NCBI RefSeq assembly: GCF_004614195.1
Contig: NZ_SPUM01000107.1
Span: forward strand, 1 to 64,000
Reading direction: 5' to 3'
DNA from: Massilia horti
GTDB lineage: Bacteria > Pseudomonadota > Gammaproteobacteria > Burkholderiales > Burkholderiaceae_D
DNA: 64,000 nt
The position numbers and the translations under genes were made by a program. The notes beneath the pieces are model-generated. The model saw only the letters and a program-made list of their open reading frames with translations. It made no database searches and was not told the origin of the DNA. This document shows, one piece after another, positions 41,718 through 51,499 of this stretch (positions are counted from its first letter, which is position 1; every line of letters starts with the position of its first letter).

Positions 41718-43331
41718 TTAGCATGGCTCCAGGCGCCACCCGTGCTCGGCCGCCAGTAACCGATCCGTCAGCCCAAGGTTGTCCATGAACGCATCGTCGT
41801 GCGACACAACGATCAAGGCGCCTTTGTAGTCGCGTAGCATGGCTTCCAGTGCCTGCGCCGAAGGAAGATCGAGGTGGTTGCTGGGCTCATCGAGCAATAG
41901 CAGTTGCGCGGGCGGATCGGCATAGAGCACACAGGCCAGCGCGGCCTTCAGGCGTTCTCCGCCGCTGAGCGCGCCGCTGGGAGCCACAATCTTCTGTGCA
42001 TCCAAACCGAGCTGCGCCAGCCGCATGCGCAGATCGCCTTCCGTCAACGTGCGGTTGACCGCCTGTATCTGTTCGAGCACCGGCCGCTTTGGGTCCAGAT
42101 TGGCCAGCTTCTGGTCGAGATAGACGCACTCAGGCGTGACCTTGCAGACTCCGGCCAACGGCTCAAGCTGGCCCGCCAGCACCTTGAGCAGGGTGGATTT
42201 TCCGCAACCGTTCGGGCCGACTACGCCCACGCGCCGCTGTCCGCCCAACGTCAGGCTGATGTGGCGGGTGGGGCCGGATACGAAAGGCAGCTCCACCGCG
42301 TCAAGTTCCGCAACGCGGCGCTGCGGGGCCTGGATTACCGGCAGGGCGTGCAAGGAAATGGGCGCGTCGTCTTCTACCTGCTGCGCAGCCTCGCGCACGC
42401 GTTGGGCGAGCTGTTCCCGGCTGGCCGCATGTTGCTGGCGCTGCTTGCCCGCCGAACTTTCGCTGCGCTCCTTCTGGCGGCCCAGCAGGATTTTGGCCTG
42501 GTTAGCGTCTTTTCCATGCTGGTTACCGCGGGCCTGCCGCCGCTCCTGGCGCTCTCGCTGTTCGCGCATGGCTTGTTCTTCGCGCTGGCGTTCGAGCTTG
42601 CGTTGATCGAGCTGTTGGAGGGCGTTCTGCCGCTCCTGCGTCTTGCACTGGGCATAGAACGTGTAGTTCCCGCCATAGCTTTGCAGTCCGAGCGAGGACA
42701 ATTCCACGATGCGCTCCATGGTCTCCAGCAATTGCCGGTCATGGCTGATCACCAGCAGGCCACGCGCCCAAGTCTGCAATTGCTCGATCAGGGCCTGCCG
42801 GTTCGGCCGGTCAAGGTGATTGCTTGGCTCATCGAGAATCAAAAAGTCCGCGTCCGACAGCGTGGCGCCGATCAGGGCGATGCGCATGGCCTCGCCGCCG
42901 CTGAGCGTGGCGGCTGGCGTCGTCACGTCGAGATGACCGAGGCCATTACGCTCCAATTCATGGCCCAGCCGCTGGTGGATGTCCCAGCGATCGCCGACGG
43001 CATCAAAATCCTGTGGTTCGGTGCTGCCCGCCTCGATGCGCGCCAGTGCATCCAATGTATCCTGCACGCCCGCAAGACCTGCAACGGTGCAGAGCGCGGG
43101 ATGCGATACCTGCTGGGCGAGGTAATGCACGCTGCCCGAGCGCACACAGCGTCCGGTGGTTGGTTGCAGTTGGCCGGCAAGCATATGTGCCAGCACCGTC
43201 TTGCCGGTGCCATTGCGCCCGACCAAGCCCGTGTGGCGTGAGTCGAACTGTTCACGCAGGTCGGAGAAAAGGGTCCTGCCATCCGGCAGAACATAAGACA
43301 CGCTTTCCAGCGCGAGATAAGTATTCGTCAT
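41718..43331 (-). CDS. ABC-F family ATPase
   Basis: 537-aa duplicated-ATPase protein without transmembrane segments that binds the ribosomal E site. Walker A motifs GRNGTGKT (about 38-45) and GPNGCGKS (about 365), signatures LSGGEAMRI and LSGGERLKA, and Walker B LILDEPSNHLD twice. The inter-domain linker (about 245-330) is long, Gln/Arg/Glu-rich and coiled-coil-like, compatible with either a translation factor or an antibiotic-resistance ABC-F. The start MTNTYLALES at 43331 is the family-typical beginning. No neighbouring drug or regulatory gene helps decide the role. Confidence 0.9.
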   Translation of the reverse strand: MTNTYLALESVSYVLPDGRTLFSDLREQFDSRHTGLVGRNGTGKTVLAHMLAGQLQPTTGRCVRSGSVHYLAQQVSHPALCTVAGLAGVQDTLDALARIEAGSTEPQDFDAVGDRWDIHQRLGHELERNGLGHLDVTTPAATLSGGEAMRIALIGATLSDADFLILDEPSNHLDRPNRQALIEQLQTWARGLLVISHDRQLLETMERIVELSSLGLQSYGGNYTFYAQCKTQERQNALQQLDQRKLERQREEQAMREQRERQERRQARGNQHGKDANQAKILLGRQKERSESSAGKQRQQHAASREQLAQRVREAAQQVEDDAPISLHALPVIQAPQRRVAELDAVELPFVSGPTRHISLTLGGQRRVGVVGPNGCGKSTLLKVLAGQLEPLAGVCKVTPECVYLDQKLANLDPKRPVLEQIQAVNRTLTEGDLRMRLAQLGLDAQKIVAPSGALSGGERLKAALACVLYADPPAQLLLLDEPSNHLDLPSAQALEAMLRDYKGALIVVSHDDAFMDNLGLTDRLLAAEHGWRLEPC

Positions 43332-43504
43332 GCTTGATTCCAAAGATGCCAAGAACTCCGCCTTTTCGAGCGGGACCGGTGGAGACTGGCCGTCATGTCG
43401 ACGGCGGCATCAATGGCGCATGGGACGAATACCTCAGTGATAGATGATGAGTCCGTATTGTAAAAGCACTTGTGGGAATGGGTAAAGCCGTTTTACGAAC
43501 GACA

Positions 43505-44761
43505 TCAGTTGATGCAATGATCTGTCGACTGCAGGACGGGATCGATCGGAACGTGGTTCAGGTAGTTGGTGCCGAGCGAAATTGCTGATTGCGCCAGATC
43601 GGGATCGCGCGAAAAAGCGGATCGCACCAATGTACCGGCCTTGCGGCACGCTACCTGGTCATTGGGATAGGAGCCGAGCAGATTATTGTCGCCAACGTAC
43701 ATCCGCTGGGTGCCATCCATCGTGCCGCTGACATTCAGGCCAATCGTGCCGCCGGTGATGGTGTTCCCTTTGAGACTACCGCCGAACACCGGTTTATTTT
43801 CTGGATACCAGGGACGCGGGCCGATATTGATCCCAAAGAAGCATTTGCCCGGGGAGCAGCTGACAGTGTTGTGGGCGATCTGCGTATCGCTGAAGTCGCC
43901 CGTGTTCAGCGAATCGAGCATCAAGCCTGCAAACGCCTCGGCGTTGGCTTGGGCGATCACGTTCCCTGCAATGGTCGAGCGCGCCGCGCCGAACGAAATC
44001 AGGCCCACGTCGCTGTTATCGGTCAGGCGGTTGTTTTGGATGGACGAATCATTGGCCATCTCCACTGACAAACCATCGGACCACAACGATGGCGCGTCAT
44101 GATCGCCATTATTCGCGAAGATATTGTTCTCGATCGTCGCGAAATTCCCAGCCCAGTTCATGCCTGTTCCGCAAAGTGCATTGATCGAAGCGGAATAGAC
44201 CATTTTGCATGAGCTGCAGTTCTGTACGGTTGCGTTGAATCCGTACCTATTGTCGCCCGAGATACAACCGTCGCGTGCTTTACCAGTCAGCCGGGCCGCG
44301 CGGTTGCCATCCAGGGTCACATGATCGAGTACAAAGTGATCGATACTTCCAGCGCCGCCTACAAAGATAATGCCGAAGCGCTCCGAGAATGCCGGGGCTG
44401 CCTTCAGCGTGGCGCAATTCGCGCCCGCGGTGCAGGTTTGCGTCGATCCCGACAGGCCTTGCGTTTGCAGGGTAAATGGAAAGACGATCTTCAATTGGGA
44501 GGTCATCAGGTACGTGCCCGCCGGGAGCGCCAGACTGCCGCCCGGCCCGCGCTGGTCGATGCAGGCCTGGATGGCCTTTGATGCGGACACCTGGCCTGTT
44601 TGATCGGCGCTTTGTCCGGGACAAATTTGAACAGCAGGTGCACTCCGTGCGGGCGTGGCGTTGGCAGCGGGGGAATTGTCGCCACCGCAGGCGGCAAGAG
44701 CGGTTGCACAAAGCAGGGCAGATAGCATCCGGCTCGTCAGGCAAGATGATTGGAACGTCAA
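43505..44761 (-). CDS. Secreted right-handed beta-helix lipoprotein
   Basis: About 418-aa lipoprotein with signal peptide ending LAAC (Cys at about 25 from the TTG at 44761, which has GAAGAG 6 nt upstream; an ATG 13 codons earlier is also open). The body consists of parallel beta-helix repeats: FVLDHVTLDGN, DGCISGDNRYGFNATVQNC, NFATIENNIFANNGDHDAP, SSIQNNRLTDNSDVGLISFG, STIAGNVIAQANAEAF, FSDTQIAHNTVSC. The opening ACIDQRGPGGSLALPAGTYLM is typical of pectate-lyase-3-like and polysaccharide-modifying folds. No clear catalytic triad, so it may be a polysaccharide-binding or lyase-type protein; substrate unknown. Confidence 0.75.
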   Translation of the reverse strand: MTFQSSCLTSRMLSALLCATALAACGGDNSPAANATPARSAPAVQICPGQSADQTGQVSASKAIQACIDQRGPGGSLALPAGTYLMTSQLKIVFPFTLQTQGLSGSTQTCTAGANCATLKAAPAFSERFGIIFVGGAGSIDHFVLDHVTLDGNRAARLTGKARDGCISGDNRYGFNATVQNCSSCKMVYSASINALCGTGMNWAGNFATIENNIFANNGDHDAPSLWSDGLSVEMANDSSIQNNRLTDNSDVGLISFGAARSTIAGNVIAQANAEAFAGLMLDSLNTGDFSDTQIAHNTVSCSPGKCFFGINIGPRPWYPENKPVFGGSLKGNTITGGTIGLNVSGTMDGTQRMYVGDNNLLGSYPNDQVACRKAGTLVRSAFSRDPDLAQSAISLGTNYLNHVPIDPVLQSTDHCIN

Positions 44762-44977
44762 GTGTGTCTCTTCAGGGTAAGACGGTGTGTGTGGTGACAC
44801 ACCGAAACCTTGAAGAATACGTGAAAGAAATTAGCGCGGCTCAACGGAATCGCAATGTGCGCGCAAGATGTTCACCGGATGTAACGGAACGTCGCGCTTG
44901 GGGGCCGAAAGGGCCGCAACCGGGCCAAGCCTGGGATGGCTGGAGGACCGGTCGGGATAGGAAATCAGACAGGGGAA

Positions 44978-46690
44978 CTAGCGCGACGCCTTGCGCGCCG
45001 ATGCGTTCTGCTGTGTTTTGGCAAGCTGCGATTCGTCTTCCATGACCACCCGCCGCAGAATTTTGCCGATGCTCGACTTGGGCAGTGGCACGCTGCTGAA
45101 GCGCACGTATTTCGGCACCTTGGAAAGGGGCAGGTTCTTCTTGCAGTGCTCGATCAGCTGCTCGGCCGACAGCGTCGGGTCGCGCTTGACGACGACAATC
45201 TTCACCGCTTCGTCCGATTGCTCGTCGGGCGCGCGGATCGCCGCCACTTCGAACACGCCGGGATGCAGCGCGACCACGTCCTCGATCTCTTTCGGAAATA
45301 CCTTGTAGCCGGAGACGACGATCACATCCTTCTTGCTGTCGACCAGTTTAATGTAGCCATCGTCCATCATGTAGCCCATGTCGCCGCTGCGCAGCCAGCC
45401 GTCATCGGTGAATGCCAGCGCCGTCTCGTCCGGCATGTTCCAGTAGCCCTTCATGACCTGCGGGCCGCGTACGCAGATTTCCCCGACCTCGCCGAGCGGC
45501 ACTTCGTCGCCCTCGTCGTCCAGCAGAGCGACATCGGTCGACGGCAAGGGCAGCCCGATGCTGCCCGAGTAGGTCTGCAGGTTGAGCGGATTGGCACACA
45601 CGATCGGCGCCGCTTCAGTCAGGCCGTAGCCTTCGATGATCGGCACACCGAACCGGGCCTGCCAGCGCTCGGCCACCGAACGCTGCAGCGCCAGGCCGCC
45701 GGCTATCGCGATCTTGAGGGCACTGGTGTCGACCGTGTTGATGTCGCGCGCATTAAGCAGGCCGTCGAACAGCGTGTTCAAGCCGATCAGCGCGGAAAAA
45801 TGAATCTGCTTCAGTTCCCTGACCAGCGACGGGACGTCGCGCGGATTGGTGATCAGCACGACGTGTGCGCCGAGGCGGCAGAACATCAGCATCACCGTCA
45901 ACGCGAAGATATGGTACAGCGGCAGCGGCACGACCGCTGTCTCGCGGCCCGCGACCAGCGCGCCACCCACCCAGGCGGCGGTCTGCTCGATGTTCGCCAC
46001 CAGATTACGGTGAGTGAGGATCGCACCCTTCGGCATGCCAGTGGTGCCGCCCGTGTACTGCAGGAATGCGGTGTCCTCCGGGCCAAGCTTGGGGTCGGGC
46101 GGCGTCACGTTCTCGCCTTCGCGCAGCGCCTCGGCCAGCGTGACCGCCCCGCTGATGTTCCAGCGCGGCGCGGTGTAGCGGACGCGCTTGACCGAGATGT
46201 TGACCAGCGTCGCGCGCGGGAACTCGAGCATGTCGGCAACACGGGTTGTGATCACGTGGCGCACCGGGGTCGAGTCAAGGACCCGTTCCAGCGTATGGGC
46301 AAAATTGTCCAGAATCAGGATCGCGCTGGCGCCAGAGTCGTTCAGCTGATATTGCAACTCTTGCGCGGTGTATTGTGGATTGACGTTCACCACCACGCAC
46401 CCGGCGCGCAGTGCGCCGAACAGCCCAACCGGGTATTGCAGCAGGTTGGGCAGCATGATCGCGATGCGGTCGCCCTTGCGCAGCCCGATCTTGTGCAGGT
46501 AGGCGGCGAACTGGCGCGCGAGGGTATCGAGGCGTTCCCAGCTCAGGGTCGATCCCTGATTGGAAAACGCGTCTTGCGATGGAAAGCGGTCGGCAATCCA
46601 CGCGAGCAGGTCGCTGAGCGAATTGAACCGGTCCAGGTCCACCTCGGCTGGCACCCCCGGCGGATAGCTTTTAAGCCAAATCTTCTCCAT
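44978..46690 (-). CDS. fadD: Long-chain fatty acid-CoA ligase
   Basis: Activates fatty acids to acyl-CoA via acyl-adenylate at the inner membrane. The 570-aa protein has the AMP-binding P-loop YTGGTTGMPKGA, GYGLTEAAP, the FadD motif DDGWLRSGDMGYMMDDGYI and the catalytic Lys in SSIGKILRR near the C-terminus. The start MEKIWLKSYPPGVPAEV at 46690 matches FadD; the frame continues upstream without homology, and AGAGG precedes the ATG by 7 nt. It diverges from the beta-lactamase gene. A closely related acyl-CoA ligase of another chain length cannot be excluded. Confidence 0.9.
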   Translation of the reverse strand: MEKIWLKSYPPGVPAEVDLDRFNSLSDLLAWIADRFPSQDAFSNQGSTLSWERLDTLARQFAAYLHKIGLRKGDRIAIMLPNLLQYPVGLFGALRAGCVVVNVNPQYTAQELQYQLNDSGASAILILDNFAHTLERVLDSTPVRHVITTRVADMLEFPRATLVNISVKRVRYTAPRWNISGAVTLAEALREGENVTPPDPKLGPEDTAFLQYTGGTTGMPKGAILTHRNLVANIEQTAAWVGGALVAGRETAVVPLPLYHIFALTVMLMFCRLGAHVVLITNPRDVPSLVRELKQIHFSALIGLNTLFDGLLNARDINTVDTSALKIAIAGGLALQRSVAERWQARFGVPIIEGYGLTEAAPIVCANPLNLQTYSGSIGLPLPSTDVALLDDEGDEVPLGEVGEICVRGPQVMKGYWNMPDETALAFTDDGWLRSGDMGYMMDDGYIKLVDSKKDVIVVSGYKVFPKEIEDVVALHPGVFEVAAIRAPDEQSDEAVKIVVVKRDPTLSAEQLIEHCKKNLPLSKVPKYVRFSSVPLPKSSIGKILRRVVMEDESQLAKTQQNASARKASR

Positions 46691-46945
46691 GGATGGCCTC
46701 TCTACGGCATGACTTACATTGCGCGCAGATCGGCTGTAGCACGCTTTGGATTCCCCCTCGGTCTGCGACGACTCATCCCACGATGCGCCCCATGTCGCCG
46801 CGTGATCTTGATTTAGATCAGAGTGCGGATATGGACACACGGTATGCACCGCAGCGCGTCTGCCTGCCGGTTTGCCGGGCTTGCGGTATAGAATTGCCGA
46901 CGGCGCCAGCGCGTGCCGGCGTTTCCCCTATCGACAAGGAAAACA
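46691..46945. promoter_or_regulatory. Divergent fadD/beta-lactamase region with FNR/Anr-like box
   Basis: TTGAT-TTAG-ATCAG (46808-46821) matches the FNR/Anr consensus TTGAT-N4-ATCAA except for the final base. Its centre (46814.5) is about 41 nt upstream of a position 6-8 nt past a TATGCA hexamer (46843-46848), the class II activator spacing for rightward transcription into the lactamase gene. A second candidate -10 TATAGA is at 46887-46892 with a weak -35. The fadD promoter was not resolved. Confidence 0.5.
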
Positions 46946-47842
46946 ATGAAAAAGCTGAGTCTTGCCTTCACACTGCTGGCGCTGGCATCCGTTAGCGCGG
47001 CACAGGATTCTTCCATTCACTGCCAGTCGTGCGACGACTGGAACCGCCCACAGGCTCCGTTCAATGTGTATGGCAACACCTGGTATGTCGGCACCGCCGG
47101 CCTGTCCGCGCTGCTGGTCACCGGTCCGCAAGGACACATCCTGCTCGACGGCGGCTTGCCGCAATCGGCGCCGCTGATCGAGAAGAACATCGCGGCGCTC
47201 GGGTTTCGCATCCAGGACGTCAAGCTGATCGTCAATTCGCACGCGCACTTCGACCATGCCGGCGGCATCGCGGCCCTGCAGCGCGCCAGCGGTGCGGTAG
47301 TCGCGGGCAGTGCCGCCAGCGCCAAAGGCATGCAGCTGGGTACCAACATCGAGGACGATCCGCAGTTCGAGCCGGACGGCACGCGCTTTCCCAAGATTGC
47401 CAAGGTCAAGGTGGTGGCGGACGGTGAAACCCTGGACGTCGGCCCGCTCAAGCTGACCATGCACCTGACTCCCGGCCACACGCCCGGCGGCACCACCTGG
47501 ACCTGGAGCTCATGCGAGAAGGGCAAATGCGCCGACATGGTCTATGCCGAAAGCCTGACGGCGGTGTCATCGGATGATTTCCATTTCACCGGGGACGCCA
47601 CGCATCCCGACATCTCGAAGTCGTTCCTGGCCACCATCGACAAGGTGCGCAACCTGCCGTGTGACGTCATCGTCTCGACCCATCCGTCGTTCACGCAGAC
47701 CTTCGAGAAGCTGGCGGCCCGGACCCCGGCCAACAATACCTTCGTGACTCCGGGCGGTTGCCGTGCCTACGCAGACGCCGCGGGCAAGGCACTGGCCACC
47801 CGGCTGGACAAGGAACGGCGCGAGAAGGCTGCCGCGCATTAA
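46946..47842 (+). CDS. Subclass B3 metallo-beta-lactamase
   Basis: Periplasmic zinc hydrolase predicted to open beta-lactam rings. The 298-aa precursor has a signal peptide (MKKLSLAFTLLALASVSAAQ), the zinc motif NSHAHFDHAGG (His99, His101, Asp103, His104), His178 in LTPGHTPGG and His246 in VSTHPSF, with GGTTWTW following His178: the set typical of B3 enzymes (L1/FEZ/MSI group) rather than B1 or B2. ATG 46946 has AAGGA 7 nt upstream; an in-frame ATG 11 codons earlier is less likely. Such chromosomal B3 genes are known in Massilia-like bacteria. Activity against any drug cannot be read from sequence. Confidence 0.93.
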   Translation: MKKLSLAFTLLALASVSAAQDSSIHCQSCDDWNRPQAPFNVYGNTWYVGTAGLSALLVTGPQGHILLDGGLPQSAPLIEKNIAALGFRIQDVKLIVNSHAHFDHAGGIAALQRASGAVVAGSAASAKGMQLGTNIEDDPQFEPDGTRFPKIAKVKVVADGETLDVGPLKLTMHLTPGHTPGGTTWTWSSCEKGKCADMVYAESLTAVSSDDFHFTGDATHPDISKSFLATIDKVRNLPCDVIVSTHPSFTQTFEKLAARTPANNTFVTPGGCRAYADAAGKALATRLDKERREKAAAH

Positions 47843-47971
47843 GTACCCCCACAAATCGTCGTTTCCGCCTGCCCGGGAACGACGAAGTCAATGCGGGTCT
47901 GGCCGAATCAAGCGCATGCGAAAACCTTATATTCGATGCCATACTTTGGCTTTTGAGATCGGATCACGCGT

Positions 47972-48817
47972 ATGGCCGTCCTGTCCCAACTCATCCTGTA
48001 CCCCATCAAATCCTGCGGCGGCATCGCCGTGGACGAAGCGGTTGCGAACATCAGCGGCCTGTCCGCGCAGGGCGTGCACGACCGCGAATGGATGCTGGTC
48101 ACGGAGGATGGCCAGTTCCTGACCCAGCGCGAATTGCCGCGCATGGCGCTGGTGGTGCCGCACATCGAAGGCAATACTTTGACAGTGGCCGCGCCAGGCA
48201 TGGCGCCACTGGCGCTGCCCATCGACCAACACTACTCCGGACCGGTCAAGACCGTACGCGTCTGGGACGATACGGTCGACGCCGCGGACTGCGGCGATGC
48301 CGCCGCGGCCTGGTTCTCGCAGGCCATCGGCACGCGTTGCCGGCTGGTGCGCTTCCGCCCGCAGGTGGTGCGCCCGACCAGCACCAAATGGACCGGCGGC
48401 GTGCCCGCGCAGACGCGTTTTGCGGACGGTTATCCGATGTTGCTGATCGGCGCGGCCTCGCTGACCGACCTGAACGCGCGCCTGGTCGCGGCCGGGCGTA
48501 GCACGCTGCCGATGAACCGCTTCCGCCCCAATCTCGTGGTCGATGGCATCGACGCCTACGAGGAGGACTACGTCGAGGCGTTCCAGGCCGGCGACCTCGC
48601 GCTCAGGCCGGTCAAGCCATGCGCGCGCTGCCCGATTCCGGCGATCGACCAGGCCACCGGCGAGCCCGGCCCTGATCCGCTCGACATCCTCCAGAGCTAC
48701 CGCGCCAAGCCGCAATTGGACGGCGGCATCTGCTTTGGCATGAACGTGATCGTCAGCTGCGGTGCGGGCGCTGTTCTGCGCACCGGCCAGGAACTTGACG
48801 TCACCCTTGCATTCTGA
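47972..48817 (+). CDS. MOSC domain protein
   Basis: 281-aa cytoplasmic protein with an N-terminal MOSC_N beta-barrel (about 5-120; LILYPIKSCGGIAVDEA, DREWMLVTEDGQFLTQRELP) and a C-terminal MOSC domain carrying the conserved molybdenum-cofactor Cys in PCARCPIPAID (about 210-220). This is the YcbX/mARC-like architecture, reducing N-hydroxylated compounds with Moco and an electron partner. No ferredoxin domain is fused here, in contrast to E. coli YcbX, so an external donor would be required. Confidence 0.88.
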   Translation: MAVLSQLILYPIKSCGGIAVDEAVANISGLSAQGVHDREWMLVTEDGQFLTQRELPRMALVVPHIEGNTLTVAAPGMAPLALPIDQHYSGPVKTVRVWDDTVDAADCGDAAAAWFSQAIGTRCRLVRFRPQVVRPTSTKWTGGVPAQTRFADGYPMLLIGAASLTDLNARLVAAGRSTLPMNRFRPNLVVDGIDAYEEDYVEAFQAGDLALRPVKPCARCPIPAIDQATGEPGPDPLDILQSYRAKPQLDGGICFGMNVIVSCGAGAVLRTGQELDVTLAF

Positions 48818-48920
48818 ACCGCGCATGTTTGCGCGGCTGCGTTTGACATCGCACGCTCGCCGGGAGTAAAAGACCTTTAGCTGAACTAGTTGTCGGACAG
48901 GGCATGGCAGTGAGGCGCGG

Positions 48921-51401
48921 ATGGCGGAGCAAAGTGTGGCAACGGCAGAGACGGAAAGCGGAGTGCTTGCCCGCACCTCGGTCGCGCCTGGCGTCGCCAT
49001 TCTCGGCACGGACGAGAACATCCGCTTCGCCAATGCCGCCTTCGTCAGCCTGATCGGGCACCCTGTCGACGAGGTGGTCGGCAAGCCGTTGTCCGCGTTC
49101 TACGACATGCACCGCGCCGAGTTTGCCTGCCTGGCAGGCGTGCGCGAGGCGATAGCGGCCGGCAAGGAGTTTTGCGGCACCCTGCACGCTGAGCAGTTCG
49201 TTGCGGAATTGTGCCTGGTACCGGTGCGTGACGAGGCGGGCGCGCCGCGCCAGTTCGTCGTCGTCATGCGCGACATCACCGGCGCCGACCGTGCCGAGGT
49301 CGAGCTCAAGGAAACCAGCAGGCGTTTCCACGACCTGTTCGAGCACCTGCCGGCGGGCGTCGTCGTCCACGGCCCGGATACGAAGATCCTGGCCGCCAAC
49401 CACGTGGCGGCGCAATGGCTGGGCACGAACGTCGAGCAAATGATCGGACGCGGCGCGGATGATCCTGCCTGGCGCTTCATCCGCAAGGATAATTCCCCGA
49501 TGCAGGTGGCCGAGCAACCGGTGTGCCGCACCATCGCCAGCAAGCGCAACCTGTCCAACCTGGTTATCGGCGTCGAGCATGGCGAGCCGCAGGGGAAGCT
49601 CTGGGCGCTGTGCAATACCTATCACGTGTGCGAGAACGGGCAGTTGAGCGAGGTGGTGGTGTGCTTTACCGATTGCACCGAACTCAAACGCACCGAGGAG
49701 TCGCTGCAAAAGTCGGAGGAACGGTTGCGCCTGATCCTGCAGGGTTCCAACGACGCGTCGTGGGACTGGAACCTTACTACCGGCGAGCTGTACTATGCGC
49801 CGCGCTGGTGGCAGATGGTGGGCCGCGCCGAAAACGAGCTGCCCGCCGACGAGTGGCTGTGGCTGCGCCTGACCCATCCGGAAGACCAGTCGCGGGTGCT
49901 GGAAACGTTCGAGCGCGCGCTGGTCGGCGAAAAGTCGGCGTACGAGTTCGAGCTGCGGCTGCAGCACAAGGACGGGCATTACGTGCCGGTGCTTTTGCGC
50001 GGGCACATACAGCGCGACGCGCACGGCAAGGCGGTGCGCGTGTCGGGCACCAACACCGACCTGACCGAACGCAAGGCGGCCGAATCCCGGATCCACCAGC
50101 TGGCCTACTTCGACTACCTGACCGGGCTGCCGAACCGGCGCTTCCTGATGGAGGAGCTGCACAAGCTGCTCAGCCGCAGCACGCGCAACGGCCAGATCGG
50201 CGCGCTGCTGTTCATCGACCTGGACAACTTCAAGCTCCTGAACGACACGATGGGCCACGACGTGGGCGACCTGCTGCTGCGCCAAGCCGCGCACCGCCTG
50301 CGCCACACGGTGCGCGAGGGCGACTACGTGGCGCGCCTGGGCGGCGACGAATTCGTGATCGTGCTCGACGAGCTGGGCACCGACATGAAGACCGCCGCCG
50401 CCGAGGCGGACCTGGTCGGGCACAAGGTGCTGGCGGTGTGCGCCGAGGACTACGCCCTGCCCGGACGCGCCTACCGCAGCACGGCCACCATCGGGATCAC
50501 CCTGTTCGACGGCCACAGCGAAGGCGTCGAGGCGCTGCTCAAGCAGGCCGACGTGGCGATGTACCAGGCCAAGGCGGCGGGGCGCAACACGCTGCGCTTT
50601 TTCGATCCGATCATGCAGGCGACGATCGACCAGCGCTACGAGCTCGAGCACGACCTGCGCGAAGGCCTGCTGCGCCACGAGTTCCGCCTGTTCTGCCAGC
50701 CCCAGTTCGACGCAGCCGGCCGGCTGGTCGGCGGCGAGGTCCTGCTGCGCTGGCAGCACCCGCAGCGCGGGCTGGTCGCGCCGGCGGAGTTCGTCGCCAC
50801 CGCCGAGGCGACCGGGCTGATGGTGCCGGTCGGGCGCTGGGTCCTGGGCGAGAGCTGCCGCCGCCTCGCGGCGTGGGCCGACGACCCGGTGCTCGGCACG
50901 ATCCCGCTGTCGGTCAACGTCAGCGCCCAGCAGGTGCGCACGCCGCGCTTCGCGGCCGACACGCTGGCGGTGATCGCCGACACCGGGGCCGACCCGTCCC
51001 GGCTGAGCCTGGAACTGACGGAGAGCCTGCTGGCCGAGAACATCGAGGACGTGATCGAGAAGATGAACCGGCTCAAGCAGGCCGGCATCCATTTTTCGAT
51101 CGACGACTTCGGCACCGGCTACTCCTCGCTCAGCTACCTGAAGCGCTTTCCGCTCGAAACGCTCAAGATCGACCAGTCCTTCGTGCACGACATCCTGCGC
51201 GACCCCAACGCGGCGGCGATTGTCGAGGTCATCATCACGCTGGCGCGCAAGCTCGGCCTGCAGGTGGTGGCCGAGGGCGTGGAGCAGGAGGCGCAGCGCG
51301 AACTGCTGCGCCAGGGCGGCTGCGACCGCTTCCAGGGCTATTTGCTGGGCATGCCGGTGAGTATCGACGAGTTCGCACGGCGCTACGGCGCAGCCCATTG
51401 A
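48921..51401 (+). CDS. PAS-PAS-PAS-GGDEF-EAL c-di-GMP enzyme
   Basis: 826-aa cytoplasmic signalling protein. Three PAS-type sensory domains (about 15-130, 140-265, 275-400) precede GGDEF (about 410-570) with the active-site GGDEF at about 474 and an intact inhibitory I-site RxxD five residues before it, then an EAL domain (about 590-820) with EVLLR, DDFGTGYSSLSYLK and the EGVEQ loop. Both catalytic sets look intact, so it could synthesise or degrade c-di-GMP depending on input; no membrane segment is present. It is followed 98 nt later by a second diguanylate cyclase. Confidence 0.93.
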   Translation: MAEQSVATAETESGVLARTSVAPGVAILGTDENIRFANAAFVSLIGHPVDEVVGKPLSAFYDMHRAEFACLAGVREAIAAGKEFCGTLHAEQFVAELCLVPVRDEAGAPRQFVVVMRDITGADRAEVELKETSRRFHDLFEHLPAGVVVHGPDTKILAANHVAAQWLGTNVEQMIGRGADDPAWRFIRKDNSPMQVAEQPVCRTIASKRNLSNLVIGVEHGEPQGKLWALCNTYHVCENGQLSEVVVCFTDCTELKRTEESLQKSEERLRLILQGSNDASWDWNLTTGELYYAPRWWQMVGRAENELPADEWLWLRLTHPEDQSRVLETFERALVGEKSAYEFELRLQHKDGHYVPVLLRGHIQRDAHGKAVRVSGTNTDLTERKAAESRIHQLAYFDYLTGLPNRRFLMEELHKLLSRSTRNGQIGALLFIDLDNFKLLNDTMGHDVGDLLLRQAAHRLRHTVREGDYVARLGGDEFVIVLDELGTDMKTAAAEADLVGHKVLAVCAEDYALPGRAYRSTATIGITLFDGHSEGVEALLKQADVAMYQAKAAGRNTLRFFDPIMQATIDQRYELEHDLREGLLRHEFRLFCQPQFDAAGRLVGGEVLLRWQHPQRGLVAPAEFVATAEATGLMVPVGRWVLGESCRRLAAWADDPVLGTIPLSVNVSAQQVRTPRFAADTLAVIADTGADPSRLSLELTESLLAENIEDVIEKMNRLKQAGIHFSIDDFGTGYSSLSYLKRFPLETLKIDQSFVHDILRDPNAAAIVEVIITLARKLGLQVVAEGVEQEAQRELLRQGGCDRFQGYLLGMPVSIDEFARRYGAAH

Positions 51402-51499
51402 CTCCGCCGTCCAGCGGTTTTCCCCCACATTTGTTCAATAGCCGATTTTCAATAGATGCAAGATCGGCTACATTTGCATTTCTTGTTGAAAGGGAATGT

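Noticed and set aside
49523..51499. Frame +2 extension upstream of the second diguanylate cyclase
   Set aside because: The open frame runs back through the EAL gene as Arg/Ala/Gly-rich noise; homology to GAF-GGDEF proteins starts only at the ATG at 51500, which has its own ribosome binding site.
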